Assembly (NCBI RefSeq): GCF_027595985.1
Contig: NC_073307.1
Location: forward strand, 120,122,678 to 120,186,677
Source of the DNA: Sorex araneus
Lineage: Eukaryota; Chordata; Mammalia; Eulipotyphla; Soricidae
DNA length: 64,000 nt
Reading direction: 5' to 3'
The translations under genes were made by a program, and so were the position numbers. This document shows positions 56,688 to 63,230 of the stretch, in pieces (the first letter of the stretch is position 1; each line of letters starts with the position of its first letter). A model generated the notes under the pieces. It had not been told where the DNA came from and ran no database searches. It was given only the letters and a program-made list of their open reading frames with translations.

Positions 56688-58427
56688 CTAGGTGGCTTTA
56701 ATTATGTACATAGTCCCCTCCCTCTTACCTTATATACTCCTATTTTCCTTACAGGAGTTTATTTCCCTAGGGCTAAGGCAAAGTCAATAATCTTGATTTT
56801 TCTGTCTAGTTCTCACTAAACTTATCAAACTTACAATGAACAATGCTGATTCTTAAGTGATGTTATGAATAGATGGCTTACCCTTTAATGTAAGTTCAAA
56901 TGTCATTTTCTCAATCTCTTTTCATGTAGTTCTGCTTTCCTCTGAAATCTCACAGAATCTTTAAAGTGTACCATTCTATAGCAATTATAGAGTACTTGAT
57001 CTAATTGCTTCTACCAGTATCAGTCACTCTTCTGTGGGTATTATTTCTATTCACCTTTGTATCCACAGTAGAGACTATGTGAAAACAGTGGGTAGGTTAA
57101 AGGGACACAGGTCCGAAATTAATAAGATAATCATGAACAAAAACAGAAGTCCTTTACAAAGCTAAGTGCTTCCTTATCATTTTTTTTTTAAATAATGTGT
57201 TTATTGTTACTTTTTTTTTTCTTTTTGGGTCACACCAGGTGATGCACAGGGGTTACTCCTGGCAGTGGTCAGGGGACCATATGGGATGCTGGGTATTGAA
57301 CCCAGGTCAGCCGCGTGCAAGGCAAAACGCCCTACTCGCTGTGCTATTGCTCCAGCCCCTCAATTTTTTTTCTTTCAAATTTTTGAGCCATACCCAGCAA
57401 TGTTCAAGGCTTAGTCCTGGCTCTGCTCAGGGAACTGTATATGGTGCTGAGGACTGAAGCCGGAACAGCGCCCTACCCGCCCATCTCTTCAGCCTCTCCC
57501 TTATACTTTTAAGTACCTGAGCAGAGAGTGGCTAACACAATTATCACCTAATTACAATAATAAATACTTTTTATATCTGTTTATTATATACTAGGTTATG
57601 TGCAATTAACCCTACCACCCCATTAAAAGTTTTGTGTGTATGATGCTAGGGTTCAACCCCTGGGCCTAACCCAGCATAAGGCAAGTGCTTTACTACTGAA
57701 CTACATCTCTGATCCTTCTGTGTTAAATCCTTTATATACATTACCACAACGAATTATTTTAAAACCCTTATTTACTTATTTTAGCTTTTTAGGCCACACT
57801 GAGCGATGCTCAGGGATTACTCCTGGCAGTGCTTGGGGGACCATGTGAGATGATGGAGCTCAAAATCAGGCTGACCAGGTGCAAGGCAAATGCCCTACTC
57901 AATGTATTATCTCTCTAGTCCCTACAATATTTTTAATTAGGTATAACTAAATGTATCACTAGCTATTACCCAAATGTATAGAAGCCTGTGTCACTAAATA
58001 AATTAGAAAGCAAGCAAGAACAAAAACCTAACTCTGTCCTGACTTTAGAGCCTCCAATCTTAGTCCCTAAACTATACAGACTTTCATTGTCAGGAAAGTC
58101 TGAATGGGCTGAAAGGGTATCTAACACCTAATATCACTCTCCAGTGCTGTATTTCAAAAAACTTCTCCAGTACTCTGAAGTTTAGAGGTAACTAAGGAAA
58201 AGACAACTGAAAAGTATTAGGTGTTGCTGCTAATGAAGTTCAACTACAAGTTATAACCTATTGTGAGAATCATGAGAAAATAGGTTTAATTTACTATAAC
58301 TCTTAGGTAATGTACTAAGTAAATAAAAATGCACCTGTACTAGAAACAAATTAGGTGTTACCTCTGTAAGGCACAGGAATTGTTCCAGTGAGGTTCATTA
58401 GTTCTCTGGAACTGCCATCATTAAAAA
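20277..58427 (-). CDS. TSG101: TSG101 (ESCRT-I subunit), coding exons 3-10
   Basis: TSG101 binds ubiquitinated cargo and P(S/T)AP motifs in endosomal sorting, midbody abscission and virus budding; it works in the cytosol and on endosomes with VPS28, VPS37 and MVB12/UBAP1. Eight exons on the minus strand give residues 43-390 of the human 390-residue numbering, with no stop or frameshift and all borders GT-AG. Domain order: most of the catalytically dead E2-like UEV domain (to about 145), Pro/Tyr-rich linker (about 146-214), coiled coil (about 235-316), and C-terminal steadiness box (about 326-390). The coiled coil and steadiness box look identical to human except K292R. Exons 1 and 2 must lie beyond position 64000. 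Confidence 0.97.
20367..21516 (-). other. TSG101 intron 9
   Basis: 1.15 kb. Worn SINE traces lie near 20590-20665 and 21240-21330. No other feature seen. Confidence 0.7.
21517..21756 (-). CDS. TSG101: TSG101 exon 9
   Basis: The exon is 240 nt, exactly 80 codons (282-361), with a GTATGT donor below 21517 and a TTTTCAG acceptor above 21756. It starts [20 protein letters not shown] and ends [10 protein letters not shown]. It holds the end of the coiled coil and the start of the steadiness box, including TSG101's own PTAP motif ([10 protein letters not shown]). The only change from human I see is R for K at 292. Confidence 0.97.
22342..22531 (+). mobile_element. SINE family A with TSD
   Basis: Full sense copy with a 30-bp A-tail; (g)agtatttt repeats at 22333-22341 and 22532-22540. 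Confidence 0.95.
22727..22890 (-). mobile_element. SINE family A with TSD
   Basis: Full antisense copy; aaattatttc occurs before (about 22717) and after (about 22891). The T-tract is very short. Confidence 0.93.
23158..23360 (-). CDS. TSG101: TSG101 exon 8
   Basis: The exon is 203 nt with donor GTA|GTAAGT and acceptor CTGCAG. It reads [20 protein letters not shown] and continues to TRLDQEV (residues 214-281). This is the start of the coiled coil that assembles with VPS37 and other ESCRT-I partners. It is identical to human as remembered. Confidence 0.97.
23547..23709 (-). mobile_element. SINE family A
   Basis: tttttcttgttttgggtcac to gctattgctccagccccc, with a short central deletion. Confidence 0.9.
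24269..24449 (-). mobile_element. SINE family A with TSD
   Basis: Antisense copy flanked by gatgttta (about 24260) and gatgttca (24450). Confidence 0.92.
24585..24995 (-). mobile_element. Two old SINE-like copies
   Basis: 24585-24740 ends tctctccagcccc. 24905-24995 has ggtggtcacacctggtagtg and gatctgaacccgggtgagc. Confidence 0.6.
25653..25800 (+). mobile_element. SINE family A, old
   Basis: ggactggagaaaaagtatag, ggcattgccttgcacatgg, gtgtgggccaaaaagaag. Confidence 0.78.
26072..26219 (-). mobile_element. SINE family A
   Basis: ctttttgggtcaaacctggt to actatcactccagccc. Confidence 0.85.
26814..26991 (+). mobile_element. SINE family A
   Basis: ggggctggagcaatagcaca to gggtatgagccaaaaagg and an A-tail. 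Confidence 0.93.
27849..28045 (-). mobile_element. SINE family A with TSD and AT-rich tail
   Basis: Antisense copy; 13-bp duplication cagacactaatat at 27836-27848 and 28046-28058. A (TA)n tract lies between the duplication and the T-tract, so it is part of the insertion. Confidence 0.93.
28388..28915 (+). mobile_element. Two old SINE-like copies
   Basis: 28388-28510 (ggacagggggatggggacaa to aatagcccccagatt) and about 28784-28915 (ttggagagtcagctcaatga to gtgtggccccagtataa). Confidence 0.55.
29100..29500 (-). mobile_element. Three old SINE-like pieces
   Basis: 29105-29185 (ctgggaactgaaccaggg to atctctttggccc), 29222-29335 (ggccacatctggcagtgctc to attgctccagccccc) and 29410-29500. Confidence 0.6.
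29760..30155. mobile_element. SINE cluster with a head-to-tail inverted pair
   Basis: (TG)n at 29760-29777, an antisense copy to about 29880 cut at gatgttggg, joined to a sense copy (29885-30015, agtacagtgggtagggca to gtggcccagaatcaaac), then an old antisense piece 30045-30155. Confidence 0.7.
30181..30207. repeat. (AT)n microsatellite
   Basis: About 27 bp of alternating AT. Confidence 0.95.
30621..30762 (+). mobile_element. SINE family A
   Basis: ggggctggagttattgatag to caggtgtggctggaaaaaaa. Confidence 0.85.
31468..31605 (-). mobile_element. SINE-like, old
   Basis: ggggccacaccctgtagtgc to gagctctcccgccagacc. Confidence 0.6.
31898..31984. repeat. 87-nt pure purine tract
   Basis: (GGAA)n, (GGGA)n and (GA)n with no pyrimidine on the plus strand. 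It lies in TSG101 intron 7, so the transcript carries the pyrimidine strand. Confidence 0.97.
32832..32874 (-). other. Exon-like 43-nt segment inside TSG101 intron 7
   Basis: On the minus strand a pyrimidine-rich cacctcttctccacag acceptor precedes 43 nt that end AGG followed by a perfect GTAAGT donor. A CTGAC branch-point-like motif lies about 37 nt upstream of the acceptor. No stop occurs in the frame continuing from exon 7, but 43 nt is not a multiple of three, so inclusion would shift exon 8 out of frame. It could be an alternative or poison exon, or a chance pairing of good sites. Confidence 0.4.
33320..34030. mobile_element. Four SINE copies, mixed strands
   Basis: About 33320-33400 (+, fragment), 33405-33525 (-, ctgtgctcagggtcactcc), 33610-33770 (+, ggaccagagtgatagtatat) and 33885-34025 (+, old). 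Confidence 0.65.
34385..34560 (+). mobile_element. SINE family A, old
   Basis: agggagcagagatatagaac to caggtgtggccccgaaac and an (AAAAC)n tail. Confidence 0.75.
34982..35162 (-). mobile_element. SINE family A, young, with TSD
   Basis: Antisense, almost consensus (gatcgaacccgggtcggccg, tatcgctccggccc). Perfect 15-bp duplication taggcatcatctttt at 34967-34981 and 35163-35177. Confidence 0.97.
35345..35465 (-). mobile_element. SINE-like, old
   Basis: ttattcctgactttgtgctc to ctatcactctgaccc. Confidence 0.6.
35498..35672 (+). mobile_element. SINE family A
   Basis: ggactggagtgatagcatag to gtgtgacccaaaaagaaa, flanked by A-rich aaaattggg repeats. Confidence 0.93.
35681..36450 (+). mobile_element. 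L1-like element: two 5' repeat units plus 3' tail
   Basis: ccctctgctcctaaagacta begins a 98-bp block at 35681 and again at 35995. After a CG-rich gcgcggccgc motif near 36115, a 3' module follows (gaaaattccaaacaataat, tattgaaatactaaatg, ggtgaagggatgagggttca) with AATAAA near 36427. The 3' module matches 6690-7015 in antisense. Confidence 0.6.
36467..36652 (+). mobile_element. SINE family A
   Basis: ggggctggagcaatagcaca to gggtgtgaaccaaaaagc and an (AAAT)n tail. Confidence 0.93.
36655..36800 (-). mobile_element. L1-like 3' tail, antisense
   Basis: ctgaatcactatgaattaca, gtttcaggtatacaatgtta, ccagtgttcacttccctcca. Confidence 0.6.
36838..37066 (-). mobile_element. SINE family A behind a (TA)n tract
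   Basis: (TA)n with TG/CA interruptions at 36838-36888, then an antisense copy 36889-37066 ending attactccagctcc. Confidence 0.92.
37125..37287 (-). mobile_element. SINE-like, old
   Basis: gctcagggcttactctttgc to aataccaattcagccc. Confidence 0.65.
37795..38175 (+). mobile_element. Two SINE family A copies
   Basis: 37795-37962 (gggctggagagataatatag to gtgtggtcccaaaacc) and 38043-38175 (ggggctggagcgatagcaca to gggtgtgacccccc, centre deleted). Confidence 0.82.
39080..39290 (+). mobile_element. Two partial SINE copies
   Basis: 39085-39200 begins inside the element (ttgcacgcagctgaccccgg). 39208-39290 is a head fragment. Confidence 0.7.
39756..39928 (+). mobile_element. SINE family A
   Basis: ggggctggaggggtaataga to cagtgtggcccaaaagcac. 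Confidence 0.82.
41266..41410 (+). mobile_element. SINE-like, old
   Basis: ggagctgaaaagagagctca, gattcaatcccaggtcac. Confidence 0.6.
42016..42219. mobile_element. Probable hAT DNA transposon relic
   Basis: Ends cagtgctacccaaagt and, inverted, cagaggttcccaaact share about 11 of 16 bases, and the right end resembles MER5/Charlie-type termini. No 8-bp target-site duplication is left (aaccagaa against aattaatt). Confidence 0.4.
42850..42948 (-). mobile_element. SINE family A fragment
   Basis: gggcagttgcttgggagatc to ctatcgctccagcccc. Confidence 0.75.
43195..43450 (+). mobile_element. L1-like 3' tail
   Basis: aaggccactcaatacctcta, ccctgccacagaggcagggt, atgggcactggtggaagg, ending in AATAAA and an A-rich tail. 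It is the sense partner of the copy at 15815-16150. Confidence 0.65.
43820..43850. repeat. (GA)n microsatellite
   Basis: About 30 bp of GA repeats with one AA interruption. Confidence 0.95.
44491..44582 (-). CDS. TSG101: TSG101 exon 7
   Basis: The exon is 92 nt with donor GTAAGT and acceptor TTTCAG. It reads [20 protein letters not shown] then [10 protein letters not shown] (residues 183-214), the second half of the proline-rich linker. Q replaces human P in GGPYP. Confidence 0.96.
44710..44862 (-). mobile_element. SINE family A
   Basis: ttgcttttgagccacatctg to ctatcacttcaacac. Confidence 0.78.
45010..45168 (-). mobile_element. SINE family A, old
   Basis: gggttttgggtccacacaat to ctgctgttccaggcc. 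Confidence 0.68.
45419..45590 (-). mobile_element. SINE family A with TSD
   Basis: Full antisense copy; perfect 15-bp duplication tcatgttttaagatt at 45404-45418 and 45591-45605. Confidence 0.96.
46727..46908 (-). mobile_element. SINE family A, old
   Basis: ttggggcaacatccggctgt to tatctctctgacccc. Confidence 0.72.
46933..47094 (-). mobile_element. SINE family A with TSD
   Basis: Full antisense copy; ctgaatct(g/a)cattttt at 46917 and 47095. Confidence 0.95.
47322..47500 (+). mobile_element. SINE family A, old
   Basis: gggtccagagctatagctgg to cagtgtggccccaaaac. Confidence 0.75.
48167..48233 (-). CDS. TSG101: TSG101 exon 6
   Basis: The exon is 67 nt with donor GTAATA and acceptor TTTTTAG. It reads [20 protein letters not shown] (residues 161-183). 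Three changes from human (G to N, P to A, S to A) in 22 residues make it the most variable exon here, in a linker where composition matters more than exact sequence. Confidence 0.96.
48386..48566 (-). mobile_element. SINE family A with TSD
   Basis: Full antisense copy; taacattag occurs before the T-tract (about 48377) and after (about 48567). Confidence 0.94.
49066..49318 (-). mobile_element. SINE family B with TSD
   Basis: Starts tcactgtcactgtcatccca, then the antisense family-B body (ttgttactgtttctggcata), ending ctatcaatccagccc. tagtgagtaatca occurs before (about 49058) and after (about 49314). Confidence 0.93.
49360..50090 (-). mobile_element. L1 3' UTR region, antisense
   Basis: Contains the antisense blocks tgagatcatctggagttttt, cacctagcataataccctcc, tggattgtttccttatcttg and acatccccaccagtacttgt, in the order found in antisense mammalian L1 3' ends. 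It begins with an (ATTTTTAAT)n tract at 49375-49430. Confidence 0.8.
50142..50325 (+). mobile_element. SINE family A
   Basis: gaggctggagtgatagcaca to gggtataggcccaaaac. Confidence 0.85.
50605..51250. mobile_element. Three old SINE copies
   Basis: 50605-50780 (+, ggactagagatacagttcaa), 50885-51040 (-, cacattaggcagtgctcagg) and about 51080-51245 (+, with a nested head-like piece at 51155). Confidence 0.65.
51801..51924 (-). CDS. TSG101: TSG101 exon 5
   Basis: The exon is 124 nt with donor GTAAGT and acceptor TTCTAG. It reads [20 protein letters not shown] then [20 protein letters not shown] (residues 120-161). It closes the UEV domain and opens the linker. T replaces human I in SRPISASY. Confidence 0.97.
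51966..52215 (+). mobile_element. SINE family B
   Basis: ggggctggagtgatagcaca, B box agttcgattcc, tccatccctcttggagagcc body and ccaaaaacagtaacaag, ending in a decayed cagtgctacagtgcta. Confidence 0.93.
52218..52370 (+). mobile_element. SINE family A, headless, with duplicated segment
   Basis: Begins at ttgatccccagcacccca. The agagccaggagtaagtcctg segment occurs twice in tandem (about 52289 and 52314). Confidence 0.75.
52570..52713 (-). mobile_element. SINE family A, old
   Basis: catacccagtgatgctcagg to ctagctctccagccc. Confidence 0.75.
52766..52940 (+). mobile_element. SINE family A, young, with TSD
   Basis: ggggccagagcgatagcaca to gtgtgacccaaaaagaaa; aaaaagttcttt occurs on both sides (52753 and about 52936). 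Confidence 0.96.
52945..53265 (+). mobile_element. Two more SINE family A copies in tandem
   Basis: 52945-53090 (agggacagagagacagtaca, diverged) and 53106-53262 (ggggctggagcagtagcaca, with a deletion of the gtgcagagccagg part). With 52766-52940 they form three sense copies in 500 bp, linked by aaaagttct repeats. Confidence 0.88.
54120..54535 (+). mobile_element. Chimeric SINE family B, head replaced
   Basis: 54300-54420 and 54490-54535 are family-B body (ccgtccctctcagagagccc, ccaaaaacagtaacaatg, caaatcaatgagcaacagg). In place of the tRNA-like head lies about 170 bp of unrelated sequence (tgcttctgggcagaatctcc to cactctccacaaacagcc). About 70 bp (gacgggcctcattcccctga onward) is inserted before the tail. 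Confidence 0.7.
54540..54707 (-). mobile_element. SINE family A
   Basis: gctttttgggtgacactcag to tatcgctccagccccg. Confidence 0.92.
54770..55000 (-). mobile_element. SINE-like, old
   Basis: caccccaagcaatgctcagg, ggtgctgagaatcaaacc, ending actatctcctgactc. Confidence 0.55.
55017..55196 (-). mobile_element. SINE family A with TSD
   Basis: Full antisense copy; perfect 14-bp duplication ctcttctatttatt at 55003-55016 and 55197-55210. Confidence 0.96.
55446..55609 (-). CDS. TSG101: TSG101 exon 4
   Basis: The exon is 164 nt with donor CAT|GTAAGT and acceptor CTTAG. It reads [20 protein letters not shown] and continues through [20 protein letters not shown] (residues 65-119). This is the core of the UEV fold around the P(S/T)AP and ubiquitin grooves. 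In the position of an E2 active-site cysteine the UEV has none, as expected. One change from human: KPTST for KPTSS. Confidence 0.97.
56490..56640 (+). mobile_element. SINE-like, old
   Basis: gagagagagtacagaggcta, cttggtatgtggcctattc, gatccccagcatcacatgg. Confidence 0.62.
56644..56689. repeat. (TG)n(TA)n compound microsatellite
   Basis: About 14 TG units followed by 8 TA units, at the tail of the SINE just before it. Confidence 0.96.
57205..57495 (-). mobile_element. Two SINE family A copies
   Basis: 57205-57359 (ctttttgggtcacaccaggt to gctattgctccagcccc) and 57382-57495 (ttgagccatacccagcaatg to catctcttcagcc, old). Confidence 0.85.
57640..57920 (-). mobile_element. Two SINE-like copies
   Basis: 57640-57715 (ctagggttcaacccctggg to catctctgatcc, old) and 57783-57920 (ctttttaggccacactgagc to tatctctctagtccc). 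Confidence 0.7.
58362..58427 (-). CDS. TSG101: TSG101 exon 3, most upstream exon in the window
   Basis: The exon is 66 nt with donor GTAACA and acceptor TTTCAG. It reads [20 protein letters not shown] plus R (residues 43-65), an early UEV beta strand. The donor lacks the G at +5, so it is weaker than its neighbours. Confidence 0.96.
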
Positions 58428-58631
58428 CTGAAAGAAAAGAACAATAATTTAATCATGATCATTTCAAAGATACTCCCATAAGTCATCATTTCAGAAACAC
58501 TAGTTAAAATTCATTATTACTATTGGAAGTGGCCAAATGTTAATATACCATCCACTGTTGTCAAATAACAAAGTATCCTTTATTGATTTAGTGGAATCAG
58601 GTTTTTGTGGTATTTTTTGTTTTGTTTTGTT

Positions 58632-58790
58632 TTTACTTGCTGGGTCACATCTGGCAATGCCCAGGGGTAATTACTCCTGGCTCTGCACTCAGGTATTACT
58701 CCTGGTGGTGCTCAGAGGACCACGTGGGATGCTGGGGATTGAACCCCAGATTGGCTGTGTGCAAGACAAACACACAGTATTATCACTTGT
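58632..58790 (-). mobile_element. SINE family A
   Basis: tacttgctgggtcacatctg to agtattatcacttg. Confidence 0.85.
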
Positions 58791-58924
58791 CCTTGAAATC
58801 AGTTTTTTGAATGAGTAAAGACACTGTGAATTACTTGGAAAGGGGCATGACTGCAATAGTTGTCAGTAAATATGAGTTATGGATCACAGCTAAGATAACT
58901 ATAAACGTTTACTTAAAATCACTC

Positions 58925-59240
58925 CAGGGTCCAGGATACAGTGCAGCAGTTAAGATTACATGCCAAGCATAAGTCTGACCCAGGTTCAATCTCTGACACC
59001 ATATGATTTGCCATGCATTGCTGGGTGTAGTCCTGGAAATCCCAAAGCATCGCCAGATATGGCCCTGAATGCCCCAAGCATGCCCAGGTTTGGCCCTGTT
59101 GGCATTGAGTACTACTGGGTGTCTCCAGCACAGCAGGGCCCTGCAGCACTGCATCCCTGGGAAACTTGAATTGAAACTCAGGCTGAGTTCGCCAAGTATC
59201 ACTGAGACCCTTGAGCACCGTGTAGAAGGCACACCCCCAA
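58925..59240 (+). mobile_element. SINE-like, old and extended
   Basis: agggtccaggatacagtgca, gacccaggttcaatctctga, then repeated (g/t)ccc(c/t)aagcat-like segments to 59220. Confidence 0.5.
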
Positions 59241-59652
59241 TCAAAAAATTACTATAAATAACATACTTTTAAACTAATAATATCATGATGCATTAGATAC
59301 CCCCAATATAAATCACAGTATTAAAAAAATTCCCAAATATAGATCTTTTAATGTGTTTCTTACATTATATAAGAAATGCAACATAATCACATCTAAGAAA
59401 TGTTAAGTATATTATACATGTTTTTCTATCTCTATTAGGAAATATAATTACTATTAGATGGACTGTTATTACTAGTAATAATCTGGAATTAACCATAGGA
59501 AATGCTGATATAGTACAAGAAAAATACTGCCAATTTTAGTTATTTTACTTTCAATTGACAACTATAAACTTGCAATTTATTCTGCTTTTTAAAAACCAAC
59601 TTTTAAAACTTTAGGACTTTGTTTACCTAAAAGCATACTGATAAGAATTATT

Positions 59653-59830
59653 TAGGGGCCGGAGCGATAGCACAGCGGGTAGGGCCTTTTGCCTTGCACT
59701 CGGCCAACCTGGGTTCAATTCCCAGCATCCCATATGGTCCCCCAAGCACCGCCAACAGTAATTCCTGAGTGTAAAGCCAGGAGTAACCCCTGTGCATCGC
59801 CTGGTGTGACCCAAAAAGCAAAAAATAAAT
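59653..59830 (+). mobile_element. SINE family A
   Basis: ggggccggagcgatagcaca to gtgtgacccaaaaagcaa and an (AAAT)n tail; aattat(t) on both sides. It sits at the 5' edge of the large L1 copy. Confidence 0.95.
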
Positions 59831-60324
59831 AAATAAAATAATTATGTAGACTTGAAAGGAGGGACACTCCAACAGAAACCAAAGAAATTAAAAGGTCCAT
59901 CAGAGACTATTTTGAGGATCCTTATGACACGAAACAAGAGAACCTTAAAGAAACAAATAAATTTCTGGATTTCTATAACCTCCCAAGGCTGAACCAAGCA
60001 GATCTGAATTACCTGAACAGACCTATCACTATTGAGGAAATTGAAGTGGCAATCAAAAGTTTCCCCTAGGCCAAAAACCCTGGCCCAGACGGATTCACTA
60101 GTGAATTCATCCAAACCTTTAAACAGGACCTACTGCCAATCCTTTTCAAGATTTTCCAGGAAACTGCAGAAAAAGAAACACTCCCAAACAGTTCTATGAG
60201 GCAAACATCACCATGATACAAAAAGCAGACAGACATCACAAAAAAAGGGAAAACTACAGGCCGATATCCCTGATGAACACAGATGTAAAGATCCTCAACA
60301 AAATACTAGCAAATAGAATCCACC

Positions 60325-60570
60325 GTCATTGTCACTGTCATCCTGTTGCTCATCAATTTGTTCAAGCGGGCACCAGTAACGTCTCTCTTTGAGAGACTTA
60401 TTGTTACTGTTTTTGGCATATCCAATACGCATGGGCAGCTTGCCAGGCTCTGCCGTGAGGGCTCGATACTCTCAGTAGCTTGCCGGGCTCTCTGAGAGGG
60501 GTGGAGGAATCGAACTCGGGTCGGCCGCGTGAAAGGCGATCGCCCAACCGCTGTGCTACTGCTCCAGCCC
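60325..60570 (-). mobile_element. SINE family B nested in L1, with TSD
   Basis: gtcattgtcactgtcatcct to ctactgctccagccc; agaatccacc (60315-60324) and agaatccaac (60571-60580) flank it. Confidence 0.95.
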
Positions 60571-61756
60571 AGAATCCAACACTTATTATCAAAAAGATAA
60601 TACACCATGACCAAGTAGGACTTATCCCAGAGATTCAAGTACGGTTTAAGATTCACAAGTCAATCAACATAATACATCATATCATTAAAAGAAAAGATAT
60701 AAACTCTATGATCATATCAATAGATAGAGAAAGCATTTGATGAGATCCAGCACCCACTTAAGATAAAAAACTCTCAATAAATGGAAGCTGAAAGAACTTT
60801 CCTAAATATAGTCAAAGCCATCTACTACAAGCCCACAGCAAGCTTTATCCTCAATGGGGAAAACTAAAAGCCTTCCCTCTATACTCTATAATCAGGCACA
60901 AAACAAAGTTGTCTGCTCTCACCATTCCTATTCAATATAGAACTGGAAGTACTAGCCATAGCAATTAGGCAAGAAAAGGATATCAAGGGCAGCCTGATAG
61001 GAAAGGAAGAAGTCAAGCTTCCGCAGGACTATACAAAAAAGGTCCTAGAAATAATAGATTTGTATAACAAAGTAGCTGGATATAAAATCAATACCCTAAA
61101 ATCCATGAAAGCCTTCCTATATACAAACAATGAAAGAGAAGAAAGAGGTATTTTTTAAAAGGTACCGTTCACAACTGAGCCTCAGAAAAATCAAGTACCT
61201 TGGAATAAGCTTAACTAAAGAGGTGAAGACTCTATAAGAAGAAAAATATAAAACACTACTTCATGGGATAAAAGAGAACATGAGGAAATGGAGACATATC
61301 CCCTGCTCGTGAACTGGAAGGATTAACATCATCAAAAAGGCAATACTCCCCAAAGCACTATATAGATTTAATGCAATCCTTACAAGGATAACCATGACAT
61401 TTTTCAAAAAAATAGATAAAACAGTCCTGAAATTCATACAGAACAAACTCTTCCCCCACCCCAAATAGCTAAAGCAATCCTTGGAAAAAAAGAAAATGGA
61501 GGCATCATATTTCCCAAATTCAGATAGTACTACAAAGCAGCAGTAAAATTCATACAGTATGGTATTGGGATAAAGACAGACCCGTGGACCAATGGAATAG
61601 AGCTGAGTATTCTAGCACAGACCCTCAAATACATCATCACTTAATTTTTTATAAATAAACAAGTAATATAAAGTGGGACAAGGAAAGCCTCTTCAACAAG
61701 TGGTGCTGGGGAAACTGGGCAGCTACCTGCAAAAAATGACCCCGGGGGGGGGGGGG

Positions 61757-61928
61757 TGTTGAAGCGATAGCACAGCGGGTAGGGCATTTGCCTTGCACTC
61801 GGCTGACCCGGGTTCGATTCCCAGCATCCCATATGGTCCCCTGAGCACCGTCAAGGGTGATTCCTGAGTGCAGAGCCAGGAGTAACCCCTGTGCATTGCC
61901 AGGTGTGACCCAAAAAGGGAAAAAAAAA
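61757..61928 (+). mobile_element. SINE family A nested in L1
   Basis: Follows an 11-G run (61743-61756). gttgaagcgatagcacagcg to gtgtgacccaaaaaggga and an A-tail. Confidence 0.93.
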
Positions 61929-62537
61929 TTGAACTCAGACCTCTTTCTAATATCTTGCACAAAAATTCATATCAAAATGGTTTATTAAAAACCTCAATAT
62001 CAGGCCTGAATCCATAAAGTTCTTGGAGAAAATGTAGGGAGAATACTATATGACAATGAAGCTAAAGGCATCTTCAAAGATGAAACATCACTGAGTAAGC
62101 AAAGATAAACAAATGGGACTACACTAAACTAAAAAGCTTCTGCACCTCAAAAGAAATAGTGATCACGATACAAAGACAGCCGATGCAATTGGAAAAACTA
62201 TTTACCCATTACCCATTTATAAGGGGTTAATACCAAAGATACATAAGGCACTGATAGAATTCTACAAGAAAAAAACATCCAACCTCACCAAAAAATGGGG
62301 AAAAGAAATGAACAGAAACTTCCTCAAAAAAGAAATACAAACGGCCAAAAGGGACATGAAAAACTGCTCTGCACTGCTGCTAATCACCAGGGAGATGAAA
62401 ATCAAAACAACGAGAATATCATCTCACACCACAGAAACTGGCACATATCAAAAGAACAAGAACAAACAGTGCTTGCATGGAAGTGGGGAGAAAGACTCTC
62501 ACTAATTGTTGGGAGAATGCCAACTGATCGAGTCTTT

Positions 62538-62708
62538 TTTTTTTTCTTTTTGGGTCACTCCCAGCATTACACAAGGGTTACTCCTGGCTCATGCACTCAG
62601 GAATTACTCCTGGTGGTGCTCGGGGGACCATATGGGATGCTGGGAATTGAACCTGTGTCGACCGCGTGCAAGGCAAACGCCCTACCCGCTGTGCTATTGC
62701 TCCAGCCC
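62538..62708 (-). mobile_element. SINE family A nested in L1, with TSD
   Basis: Full antisense copy; ctgatcgagtcttt (62524-62537) and ctgattgagtcttt (62709-62722). Confidence 0.96.
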
Positions 62709-62725
62709 CTGATTGAGTCTTTTGG

Positions 62726-62758
62726 AAAAAAAAAAAAATATATATATATATATATATG
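62726..62758. repeat. A(n)(TA)n tract in L1
   Basis: 13 As then about 10 TA units, 3' of a nested SINE. Confidence 0.95.
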
Positions 62759-63070
62759 GACATTCCTCCAAAAACTAGAAATTGAACTTCCTCAAAACTC
62801 AGCAATAACACTTCTGGGAATATACCTTGGGGGCCCAAAAACACACAGCAGAAATGCCATCTGCACGTCTATATTCATTGCAGAACAATTCACAATAGCC
62901 AGAATCTGGAAACAACCCGAGTGCTCAAGAACAGATGACTGAATAAAGAAATTATGGTATAGCTACACAATGGAATACTACGCAACTGCTAGGAAAAAAT
63001 GAAGTCATGAAATTTGATTATAAATGGATGGACATGGAGAGTATCATGCTAATGAAATTAGCATAAAGGA

Positions 63071-63230
63071 GGGGCTGGAGTAATAGCACAGAGGATAGGG
63101 CATTTGCCTTACATGCAGCCAATTCGGGTTCGATTCCCAGCATCCTATAAGGTCCCCTGAGTACTGCCAGGAGTAACCCCTGAGCATTGCTGGGTGTGAC
63201 CAAAAAAAAAAAAAATTTTTTTTTTTTGCA
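63071..63230 (+). mobile_element. SINE family A nested in L1
   Basis: ggggctggagtaatagcaca to gtgtgaccaaaaaaaaaa; 25 bp of the centre are missing. Confidence 0.92.

Larger units (their letters stand above)
55610..58361 (-). other. TSG101 intron 3
   Basis: 2.75 kb. 55610-56485 and 56690-57190 show no recognisable element; SINEs and a (TG)n(TA)n tract lie between and after them. 57921-58361 is unremarkable. Confidence 0.6.

Noticed and set aside
62295..62942. 215-codon plus-strand ORF
   Set aside because: It is L1 3' sequence read straight through an antisense SINE and a microsatellite; not a gene.
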